DNA of 64,000 nucleotides from Apium graveolens. Lineage: Eukaryota; Streptophyta; Magnoliopsida; Apiales; Apiaceae. Positions within the stretch are counted from its first letter, which is position 1, and each line of letters begins with the position of its first letter. The DNA lies in NCBI RefSeq assembly GCF_009905375.1, contig NC_133653.1, positions 64,577,414 through 64,641,413 of the forward strand, given 5' to 3'. The translations under genes were made by a program, and so were the position numbers. The notes under the pieces were generated by a model. That model saw only the letters and a list, made by a program, of their open reading frames with translations, was not told where the DNA came from and searched no databases. Below are positions 45,995 to 55,844 of the stretch, in pieces.

Positions 45995-47550
45995 TGTTAG
46001 TGTTTGTGCCCTAAAGACAATACTATGATATTTTAGTTTAAGACATTAGGATTATTAATGTTTATATTCTATCGATTATTGCCTTTATAATTTATTAATT
46101 CTTAATTTACTGCGATATAAATGTTAGATTAATAAATGTCCTTGGAATATGATATGCAATTTTATATCTCTAAGTATGTGACTTAGAAATGAGATTTTGA
46201 GAATAGTATCAATATTCCTAAAGGTCCTTAGTCGAGTATTAATATTAAGGGATAATAATAATGCATTAAGACTGGTGTGTTTGTTGACTGATGATCACAT
46301 CTTATTGATCATAGGTATGATGTTACTAAAGTCTTAAAACACAGGCAGATGTATATGTACATGGTACTGGACATACCTCATGTGAGATTCTATATGTCTG
46401 TTGTGTCATAAGTAATTCTCACAGTGATAATGATGTAATGGTCCTTAGACCTGAAGTCACTATATTTCTATACGAGAATTAATATACATTGATTCCTTTA
46501 AAAGTTATCCTTGACCGGGTAATGATAAAAGTGGACATTGGGTATATTATGAATCGTATGAGAAATATGAATGATCTAGATGGGATTTAACCCTCCAATT
46601 TTAGGAGTGATATTATTGGCCTCTTGTGTGAGCTAGACTATGAAATGCGTGGCGACGCTCAAATGTTGATTTGATATGATAGTCTACTCATTGATCAAGG
46701 AAACTTGTATTAAACTATGATGAGAATGACACATTACATGCCTCTAGTTTAATCTATAATATTTGGTTAAAGGGATTATATTATATTGTACATTATTCAC
46801 GAAAGGTTTAATCAATCACCGATTCAATATTATTACTTGGGTAGCAATGATGTTTTACTAGATACCGCTCATTATTTACGATTTTAAATTAGATTTAAAA
46901 TTCGTTGCCAACGTAATAATAACCTGTAGGGTCACACACTAAGAATGCTTGAAGGATTATTTAATTTAAACTGGATTTAAATTATATTAAAGTAATTAGA
47001 ATTATTTATAATATTAATTAAGTATGACTTAATTAATTAGATAAATATTGATATTCGAATTTACTAATATTAATTATGAAATTCATTTGTTAAATAATTA
47101 AGTGTGACTTAATTATTATACAAATAGGAATTTCGAATTAATAATAACTCCTAATTAGTTAAGAGTTATAATTCTTATTATACTCTCTATATAATATCTC
47201 TTGTGTGGCTGATTTGGGGGGCAAGACTTTTACTAAAACCCTAGCCACCAAGAGAGAAGATGGAGAGAGCAAGAAGAAACGAGTTTGTCCTAGTACACAT
47301 CCAATCCTTGAGTTCAAGCATTTGTGGGGATACCGATAGAGCGTAGATCGCGAGAGCGGGATGCCTGGTGATTGAACAAGCTTTGGATCTCCATTAGTCA
47401 ACCAATTGGTAAAGCTTCTTAAGGTAAACAATCTGATCTATGAATTAAATATATGATTTTCGCATGAATCCTGCGTTGGGTTTCGTAAAATTATGATTTT
47501 TACATTTTTAATTACTGTTTCCGTTGCGTTTATGTGCTCGAAACCCTTCA
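45995..47550 (+). mobile_element. Solo LTR B, 1.56 kb, in Sire-2 pol
   Basis: TGTTAGTGTTTGTGCCC to AAACCCTTCA, flanked by a perfect duplication GGTTT (45990-45994 and 47551-47555). Same family as solo LTR A but opposite orientation. Long runs align, for instance GGTCCTTAGTCGAGTATT near 46228. No internal region. Confidence 0.85.
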
Positions 47551-48349
47551 GGTTTGACTGGTAAAAATTCCATCACTTCTTTGGCTAACTTAAAGGCCAA
47601 GGAAGTAACTTAATTCTCCCATCATACTCATCTCATACTCACTCTGCATGAGTTTAGAAAATCTTTGACATATCTTTTCATTTATAGAACCAAAAATGAT
47701 ATCATCCACATAGATTTGAACTAGAATAATATCACCACCATGCTGCTTGTAGACTAAAGTCTTATCAAATGTACCTCTTGTAAATTCATGTTTAAGCAAG
47801 AATTCTGACAGTATGTCATACCATGCTCTAGGTGCTTGCTTTAATCCATAAAGGGCCTTTAACAGTTTATAAACGAAGTCTGGAAATTCTGGATCTTCAA
47901 ACCCAGGTGGCTGTTGCATATATACGTCTTCTTCTAATTCACCATTAAAGAATGCACTCTTTACATCCATTTGATACACCTTGAAATTTGAATGTGCAGC
48001 AAATGCAAGAAAGATTCTTATTGCTTCAAGTCTTGCAACTGGAGTAAAAGTTTCATCCTAATCAATTCCTTCTTCTTGTGAGTAGCCTTTGGCAACCAGT
48101 CTTGCTTTGTTTCTTGTCACAATTCCATTTTCATCCATTTTATTCCTGTACACCCACTTTGTTCAAATCATTTTCCTGTTTCTTGGTGCAGGAACCAATT
48201 CTTAAACTTTATTTCTCTCAAATTGATTTAGGTCTTCCTATATGGAAGTTATCCAATCAGGATTAAGTAGATCTTACTCAGTTTTCTTGGGCTCAATTTT
48301 TGAAAGAAAGCATGCATGGAAGTATTCATTTACAGTTGTACTCCTAGCC
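47551..48349 (-). pseudogene. Sire-2 pol remnant: reverse transcriptase
   Basis: Minus-strand RT with [38 protein letters not shown] and the catalytic [10 protein letters not shown] (about 47700). Open at 47590-47979; upstream it is broken by stops but still shows [18 protein letters not shown] and the end of the integrase-RT linker (RSTTVNEYFHACFL). It joins truncated LTR sequence at about 48349. Protease and integrase are absent. Confidence 0.85.
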
Positions 48350-49210
48350 CTTGATCTTGTATTCTTCAAGCTGCTTTTGTAGACTTTCCAATTCAGTTAA
48401 TAAATTATTTGTTGACTAATAATCTTGAATCTTGAACTTGTCTATATTTTGAATTTATGATAGTATGTCGAGATCTCCTTTTGTTATGTAGAGAAGTGAC
48501 ATATCGATAAGTAGAATGACTTATCGATATCTTGAGTTCTCTATAGGTATATTTAAATTGTCGAGGTTTCCGGTTCTCTACAGGCAGAATGACTTGTCAA
48601 CATCTCCAGTTCTCTACATAGGATTTATGACTTGTTGACATCTTAAGATCTCCACATGAGGAATTTGACTTTTCGATATCTCTGAGATCTCTACATGTAG
48701 AAATGACTTGTCGATATCTCTGAAATCTCTATATACCCATTTTGACTTGTCGATATTTCTGAGATCTCTACATGAGGTATTGACTTGTCGATATCTCTAA
48801 TTTTCTATATCTTCATTTGACTTGTCGATATCTCTGAGATCTTTACATGCAGAAATGACTTATCGATATCTCTTGGGACTTCTCTACAAGTCTATTTGGA
48901 CTTCTTGATATACATTGATCTGTGACTTATCGATATCTTGACTTAGAACATTTTTTCTTAGAACAATATTATTCAATTCCAAGCTTCTACATCTTTTCTG
49001 TGAGGCATGATAATGATTTGATTTTCTTCTAGATTTTATTTCTTAGCTTGAAACTGTTCATTGAAAAATTCCCCAGTCTAATCTAATAACCATTTTTACA
49101 GACTCAAGGAATACAATTACAGAATACAAATATTGATTATCATACAACTTAATTTTAGGGTTGTCCATTTGACTTAGTCTTGTTATTATGCAGGCATGTC
49201 TTACACAACA
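48350..49210 (-). repeat. Sire-2 5' LTR, truncated
   Basis: Matches 23706-24383 plus 37686-37870. The pol-side 450 bp are missing, including the terminus next to the PBS. Contains the 39-bp-period TCGATATCTC array (about 48470-48950) and ends ACACAACA. Confidence 0.85.
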
Positions 49211-49974
49211 TGATTGAATACGAATATGCCTATATCCGTATTCGCAATTGGGATTCTTTTGACAGTTTTAAAAAGTATAAATGAAGTAGGCTTTTTATTA
49301 GTGAGTTTTGTGACGACGGCTTACATGCAAGTGTTCTAATTGGGGAAACTTTGTCAGGACTGATGGTCATGTATAACTTGTTCATATGGCACTTTTTGAA
49401 ATTAACTGATACAATATACTTTCAGTCTGTAGGGTGAACGAAAGAGTTGCGTAGGAGAATATGTGTTTTTTCTAGAAGGTAGAAAAATACATTGAGTCGG
49501 AGTCCTTGATAGCGTAAAGTTATTTTTTTGTTTTTTTATTAAAAAATGGAAAGTGTTGGACTATTTTTTTGGAAAGTGTTAACCGACCAAACAAAATTAT
49601 GTTTTAATTATAATAGTATATAGATGTATTAATCGCCAATAAATACTTTATTTTCGTACGTTATGGGTCCTCAAGTTGTGGACCTTAGGATATATTCCAA
49701 ATAGTGAATACCTTTCGTAACTATTTTAGATCTGTGATATGTGATTGCCGAGCCTAATTTATTCCACCATTCCACTTTATTAGCCATAATTTCACCCTCG
49801 AAAGTGATTTTAGATTATTCATGCTAGATGACACCATGCAAATTCCCTTCAAAAATCTCTTTTTTTTGACTAGAAATTACATCAAAAATACACAAAGTAC
49901 TTGAATTTGAAATTTAAAATTGAAGTATAGTTGAATCGAGAAATAAATGGCCACTGCAAAGGTAAGAACTTGAT
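49211..49974. other. Non-element spacer between Sire-2 and Sire-3
   Basis: Starts with the Sire-2 duplication TGATT. Mixed AT-rich DNA with no ORF of note. GTGTTAACCGACCAA near 49565 resembles GTGTTAACCAACCAA near 67, in the same orientation. I cannot assign the sequence to a gene or element. Confidence 0.5.
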
Positions 49975-49980
49975 AAAGCG

Positions 49981-50475
49981 ATGCATTTATTTCATTTGAT
50001 GAAATCCAAAGGGGTAGAACCTACTGTTAGTAACAAAGAAGTTGTTGAAAACTACTCTATTTTTGAGCTTGAGAGGGTGATAAGTTTGATGAATGCAAAT
50101 GATGCCTTTACAGGGATGAAGAAGGCTGAGTTAGCTGAAAGGATGAGAGAGATGAATGAAAGACATTATAGGGAAAAGGCTGAGAGAGAAGAAAATGAAA
50201 TGAAATATGCCAAAAAAATTCAGATATTTGAGCAAAGGTCTGAAGAACTAAAGGATAAATGGTTGAGCAGATTCTCTCCAAATGGTGTGTTTCTGCATAT
50301 TAAAATTCATAAATTATCAAGATACAGAATATAGCATCTTGACAATTACTCTCTAAGTGAATGACTCAAACTGGTAGAAGCTCTAAGAGGAACTAAAATC
50401 AATGAAGAACTTGAGTGTCTTGTAAGACTCAAAGATCTGATTAGAGAACGACCATGTTATGAGAAATTCAGATGA
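49981..50475 (+). pseudogene. Sire-3 envelope-like ORF, C-terminus
   Basis: Open to 50334 and then, after two stops, to TGA 50473-50475 in the same frame. Residues such as FELERVISLMNANDAFTG, KKIQIFEQRSEELKDK and, after the stops, VRLKDLIRE and YEKF match the C-termini of Sire-1 (1724-2056) and Sire-2 (38021-38368). The part upstream of about 49975 is missing. Confidence 0.75.
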
Positions 50476-50613
50476 TCATGTAAATTCAACTCTGTATGTA
50501 ATTGCAAGATTGTATAAAATTTGTACTTTATAAATTTGTCAGTTTTTGTTTTTAATTTTAGCTCGAGGTTAGTCTTGTTATCAGGCATAAATTTGTGACA
50601 AGTAATCTTCTCA

Positions 50614-50626
50614 CAATTTGGGGGAG
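50614..50626 (+). other. Sire-3 polypurine tract
   Basis: AATTTGGGGGAG just before the LTR terminus TGTTATGC. Confidence 0.75.
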
Positions 50627-50628
50627 CT

Positions 50629-51842
50629 TGTTATGCAAGACATGCCTTTACATAACAAGACTAAGTCATCTTGACAACCCTAAGGATAAGCTGTATAATA
50701 ATCTTATTACATTATGTAATTGTATTTTTTGAGTCTGTAAAAATGCAAAGTAGATTAGACTAGAAGATTTTTCTATGACAACCATCATGCTAAGAAGATC
50801 AATCTTGATCATGCCTCAGAGAGAAGCATAGAAGCTTGAATTTAAATAAGTTTGTTCTAGGAAAAATATTCTAAGTCAGATATCGACAAGTCACATATCA
50901 AGGAATACATAGAATTATGTCCATAAGTCTAAAATGACTCGTGGAAAGTCCCATGAGATATCGACAAGTCAATCTACATGTAGAAAACTGGAGATATCGA
51001 TAAGTCAGAATGCCTATATAGAGAATTGGAGATATCAACAAGTTAAAAAGTCCATGTAGAGAACTAGAGATATCCACAAGTCAAAATTATATGTAGAGAA
51101 CTATAGATATTGACAAGTCAAAAGCTTATATAGAGAACTAGATATATCGATAAGTTATTTATACCTATAGGGAACTGGAGACCTTGACAAGTCAAAAGCC
51201 TATGTAGAGAACTGAAGATATCGATAAGTCATTTTATTTACCGATATGTGACATCTCTACACAACAAAATAGATCTCAACAAACAACCTCAAAATTTAGA
51301 ATACAGACAAGTTGAAGATCCAAGATTATCAGTCAACAAACAATTCTATCATTGAAGTGGAAAGCCTACAAATGCAGTTTGAAGAATACAAGATCAAGGG
51401 TCAAGATGAACTGGACAAAGGAGGTTCACAAATCTAGTAGATTTTGCACATATATGCTGCAATATAAATAGAAAGAAACAAATGAGTTTTATAAAACGTG
51501 TTAGTCTATTTTAGTGCAAGTTCTGTAAATCATGAATGTTGATCTATAAAACATGTCACGGGTCCTTTATTTTAAAGTAACAAACAGATCTAAAAATCTT
51601 ATAATTTTTCTTAAGAGAAGCAGTTGAGTTATTACTTTAAAGAACACAGATTTGTAGTAAGACAAATTTGATTTAATATAAATCAAGTGAGTTTTTGATA
51701 AAATTGTGTGTGTGTTTACATTAGTTATTTGTACAATTTTATCTAGTTGTTTAGTTCCACAAAGCCAAAAACACTCATTGTAAAATCAAGAAAACAAGAA
51801 AATAAATTCACCGCCCCTCTGTGTTGCACTTCATATCCAACA
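50629..51842 (+). repeat. Sire-3 3' LTR
   Basis: 1214 bp from TGTTATGCAAGACATG to TATCCAACA. It is the reverse complement family of the Sire-1/Sire-2 LTRs: AACAAGACTAAGTCA near its start, a GATATCGACAAGTC array (about 50870-51250), and the C-rich edge block TTCACCGCCCCTCTGTG near 51807. Confidence 0.85.
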
Positions 51843-53190
51843 AGTTTCGGTATAATTACTAGTATTAGAATTCCCGTGAATCGGTGAGACTAGACAGCTT
51901 AAATATATAAAAGTACTTTAGAAATCTATTGATAAAGTATATACATTTATATATTATTTAAAGGATTTTATTCTCATATTTATAATATTATATCATTAAT
52001 TGAATATTATTAATTAGAGTTTATTATTTTATGACAGGAAATAAAGAATTTCTAACTTTAGATGGAATTGGGCTCATTTGGACATAAGTCATAAGAAAAA
52101 ATGAATTTATTGGGTTGCACGCATATACATTACTCTTTGGGCCGTAACTTGAGTTCTAGACATCAGAATTGGGCAATCTTACAGCCTATGCGAAGATAAA
52201 AGAATTATCTACAGTTTAGAAGTGGTACAACATCAAGATTACAATTAGAGTAGCCCATAATCAGGCCTGGAAAACAGACTTCGAATTTTACATTAGAATC
52301 CAATTTATTTTGGGAAATTATTTATATTTTCTTGAAAAACATTAAAACTCTTATATATTATATTTTAGAAATTTTGTATATAGAACCATAACATAATGTA
52401 ATATAGAATAAAGTTAGCCATATTCTAGTGAGAAAGGATAGAAGCAGCTTGAGAGGGAGATTGGAAGAAGGAGTTAAGGGATTCATTCAGATTTCCAAAG
52501 GAACTTTAAAGTTGTATTCTTTATACATCAATTCTTAAACTCATGGTTTGCGTTCTTAATATATATTTTATTTATCTTATCATGAGTAAATATTCCTTTA
52601 TCCAAGAGTTGGGTAGTATTCATTGGCTTAATATGTTTGTTTGATTATATTATGATTTTTTTGTTATTGTTAATCTGTCATTGATCGCTTTATACAAGTA
52701 GAGGAGTAACTAACTTCTAATCTATAAAAATTATAATGAATCGGGAGAGGAGTTCTGATTCTAGTACATGATATGATAGACACAATTTAAGTATTGGATC
52801 GGGAGACTAATATGCGAATTGTGAAACATGTAATCCTTGGTTTTTAATAGTCTATAATTGTACTTTGTTTGACCATGGAAGTGGCTTTTGTAGGCACTAT
52901 AATCTACCTTGGGAGAGGATTTTATAAATATTAGAAAGATTGTTTTTAACAAAATAGGAGACACAAATTATACATTCATGATAGCCATTGAAGAACCCTC
53001 ATTCTTGGATTATTTCTCTCATATATCTTACATAACTTTTATTTATTTATTAGATTAAATTAGTAGATAGCTAAAACACCCAAAAAACTATTCTTTACAC
53101 TTCTGAACTGTAAGAGATAAAAATTTGAAATTGGTGTTGATATCAGTCCTTCCCAGAAAACGAACTTTTAAAAATACACTTCAACATCTA
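51843..53190 (+). repeat. Decayed Athila/Tat-type LTR-like sequence
   Basis: No ORF. Several phrases resemble plant Ty3 LTRs: GGGCCGTAACTTGAGTTCTAG (about 52139), GAGAAAGGATAGAAGCAGC (52431), CGGGAGAGGAGTTCTGATT (52743), and at the end TGATATCAGTCCTTCC...GAAAACGAAC (53138-53166), like the TCTCTGTGGGAACGAAC phrase of the 5482-5499 LTR. Termini and duplication were not found. This is a judgement from resemblance. Confidence 0.4.
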
Positions 53191-54059
53191 TATCTATATA
53201 TTGTTATATTTTTCTTAATTAAAAAAATGTAGCTATTATGTTTTATGGAATTTTTGTGGCGTGTCTATGGGCAAACAATAAGAAATTATGTGTCAAATTT
53301 TGATAGACCTTTCAGTCATAAATGTTGGTGGACCCTCCTGCATTTACATAAATTCCACCAATAAAAATACTTTAAATTCATAAAAGTTAGTGTTTAAGGT
53401 ATGTACATGGACAAATGCTAGAAAAACCCGTTGCTTGTGAATATATAATTAATATTAATATTAAATTATAAATATGGACTAATGAGTGACTAGTCTGTTA
53501 CTAACATGAGTTAATTTGTATTTATTTCCTTTTTTATTGTAAACGAGATCATTATTAGTATATTTTCGTTTTATCATCTAATAAACTGTAGGATTGTCGG
53601 GGCTAATGTGATTACAAGAAATATTTAAGTTCCAACTACGTGATACCGATTTTTTTTACTGAGTAAATATAAATAAAGAATTACTATTAACCGGTCATTG
53701 ATTTTTTGTTAAATTTAATTTCTCTAATATGTTTTTGCAAAAACTTTTCCTTAAAGTATACATTTATGTCTCAACTTAGAATTATAATTTGCATAAAATT
53801 TTTTAAAAAATGACTAATTTTCTACTATACTAAAAAAAGTTTATGAAAAAAATCATTTACCCATGTTTTGACCTGAAACTAGACCTAGAAAATCGTTCTT
53901 GTTGTATAATTTCGTATCGTGTATTTTCGTGTTCCGTGTACTTGAAGGTCAAATACAAAACCGACATGTTAAAGATTTGTGTACTTCCGTGTTTGTGTAT
54001 TTTCATTTCGTGTCATTTCGTGTTAAATTGAATATTAATATTAAATAAATAAATAAATA
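53191..54059. other. Non-genic AT-rich sequence with GTGT/CGTG words at its end
   Basis: No ORF of note. From about 53890 to 54035 it is rich in TTCGTGT words, as is 54820-54970 beyond the inserted solo LTR. Confidence 0.5.
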
Positions 54060-54624
54060 TGTTAGGTCACACAACACTATAGAAGGGGGTTGAATATAGT
54101 GTTTATACAATCAAATCGATTTAGAACACAAGTATGTAACAGTAATTAAGTTTATTTAATATAATAAGCTCTGTTACAAAGAAGGTTAAACTACTCTCTC
54201 AATGATGAACAATATCACTAAGAGCTGCTAGGTTACAGTGTATAATGTTCTCGTGAATGATAACACTTATAGTGTAAACCCTAAGTTGTGTTTATATAGT
54301 ACACAATTATAAGATATCTTCTAATTGATATGGAATATAATTCTATCTCCTAAAATATATCAATCAGATATTATCTTCTACAAGTCTTCTAGCTGTCCAA
54401 CTCTTCATGCATATCTTCTGTTATTTTAGTCATGATCCTCTCCTGTAAATCAGCTGCATTCCTTATCTGAAGTACCCGCACTTAAGTCCTGATATAAATC
54501 CTGACGGCCTTAAGTTCTGATATATGTTCTGACTTCAGTAAGTTCTGATTTCCAGTAAGTCCTGATATTAAGTTCTGAAACTAAACACAATAGATTAGAC
54601 ATGACATCCCAAATATATCTAACA
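54060..54624 (-). mobile_element. Solo LTR, 565 bp, Sirevirus-like
   Basis: TGTTAGGTCACAC to ATATCTAACA with a perfect duplication AAATA (54055-54059 and 54625-54629). AGAAGGGGGTTGAATATAG near 54082 is the same edge block as in Sire-N. Internal array of about six AAGTTCTGAT-type words at 54480-54585. No coding domain. Strand follows the position of the edge block. Confidence 0.85.
54480..54588. repeat. AAGTTCTGAT-word array in the solo LTR
   Basis: About six copies of AAGTTCTGATAT or AAGTCCTGATAT within 110 bp, irregularly spaced. The word recurs inside the Sire-4 coding remnant (57275-57335 and 58515). Confidence 0.8.
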
Positions 54625-55128
54625 AAATAAATAAAAATATAAGTTTTTAGCTAAATTGTTTATAAAATATATTAAAAACATATATTTAGATCACATTTAG
54701 ATACATATTATAAAATTAATTAATTATTTTAAAAATAAATATACATATATCTATTATTAATATACATATATTCATATAAATATTAATATTTAATTATAAT
54801 ATTTATTTATGTCGTATACTTCATGTTGTGTACTCGAAGGGAAAACACAAAACCGACACTAAATCTCGGTCGTGTGCTTTCATGTTCGTGTATTCTCGTG
54901 TCGTGTAATAAAAAGGCAAACACAAACACTAAATTTTCGTGTCATTTCGTGTAAGTCGTGTCGTATCCAAAATTTTCGGGTCTACCTAAAATCATTATAA
55001 CCCCAACAAAATTAAATTCATATTTCAATTAAATATGGATTAAATATAGTTTTAGATCACGACCCAACCCAAACTCATATCTAATGACCCAAACCCGACC
55101 CAAGTCCATTTTCTGCCACCCCTAACTA
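54625..55128. mobile_element. Possible hAT-type transposon end
   Basis: Subterminal TCGTGTCGTGT words (54880-54970), then ACCCAAACCCGACCC, ending CTGCCACCCCTA at about 55128. This is the usual look of a plant hAT terminus (reverse complement TAGGGGTGGCA). The matching opposite end and 8-bp duplication were not found; the other half may lie left of the solo LTR. Confidence 0.4.
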
Positions 55129-55844
55129 TTAGTAACATAACTATTTCATTTATGAGATGCAATTAAGTTACCTAATAGAAGATTAAGGACCAAACTCTAG
55201 TACGAGAAATTACAATGTCATATCGATGGTACTAGCAAGAACAAAGAATTTGATTGATATGAAAGGCATTTTATGATAGCCTTTTCTAAAGCTTTGAAGC
55301 CTAACCTTACAATGCCAATTAATGAAGCAAAAAAAGAATCTCATGAAAATGGTGAAATATGGTTGCTTGCCGAAAAGTATCACTTACAATGTTACTGTCC
55401 AAGGTTTTTGAATGGAGTTATCTGTGATGAGGTTGTACCGATTCTCAAGGAAGTGGGTTAGATGGATTGAACATTTGATTCATTAACTTGTGATTTGTTG
55501 TTGGACTAGTTGCAGACAATATTACATTTTGATGGATTTGATTCAGATTTTTTGCTCAGTTTGATCTACTAAAAGTTGGAAAATGAATTTGACAAAGTCT
55601 AACTAAAAATGATGGAATTGTTATAATATAATAATGATTGTCAAAACTTAATCAAGAAGACTCATAAAGCTTATCGAGGAAGACTTGCACAGCTTTTTAG
55701 AGAAGAAACTTAGTAACGAAGAATTTTGATAGATTACGAAAAATATACAAGTTAATAGATTTGATGATGTCAAAAACATTTAAGTACAAATGCATTATTT
55801 AGACAACTAACTACAACTTACAGTCCTTGTAGCTTTTACCAATC
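55129..55844. other. Non-assigned sequence with one orphan ORF
   Basis: AT-rich DNA between the hAT-like end and the Sire-4 remnant. Apart from the ORF at 55273-55461 I see no gene or motif. Confidence 0.5.
55273..55461 (+). CDS. Orphan ORF, 62 codons, possible gene fragment
   Basis: ATG to TAG without low complexity. It has a protein-like composition, with a Cys-rich centre (YHLQCYCPRFLNGVICDE). The frame is not open upstream for any distance and nothing similar lies in this window. It could be a fragment of a host or transposon gene, or a chance ORF. I do not recognise it. Confidence 0.2.
   Translation: MIAFSKALKPNLTMPINEAKKESHENGEIWLLAEKYHLQCYCPRFLNGVICDEVVPILKEVG

Larger units (their letters stand above)
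23255..49210 (-). mobile_element. Sire-2: old Sirevirus-like Copia retrotransposon with three insertions
   Basis: Minus-strand element with TG...CA ends and duplication TGATC (23250-23254) versus TGATT (49211-49215), one base having changed. Order on the plus strand: LTR (split), PPT, envelope-like ORF remnant, spacer, pol remnant (RNase H, RT), truncated second LTR. It has lost PBS, gag, protease and integrase by a deletion joining the integrase-RT linker to the middle of the right LTR (about 48349). Insertions are the Tekay element in its left LTR, a solo LTR in env and a solo LTR in pol. It is related to Sire-1 in LTR sequence and in the envelope-like ORF. Confidence 0.85.
49975..51842 (+). 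mobile_element. Sire-3: 3' end of a plus-strand Sirevirus
   Basis: C-terminal piece of an envelope-like ORF, a PPT (50614-50626) and a complete LTR in the orientation opposite to Sire-1, Sire-2 and Sire-N. No 5' part is present and no duplication can be tested, so it is a truncated copy. Confidence 0.8.

Noticed and set aside
47159..47431. 90-codon minus-strand ORF in solo LTR B
   Set aside because: Not preserved in solo LTR A and no domain; noncoding LTR.
49948..49975. ATGGCCACTGCAAAG followed by GTAAGA, as a first exon of a host gene cut by Sire-3
   Set aside because: Only five codons, no promoter or downstream exon found; chance is likely.
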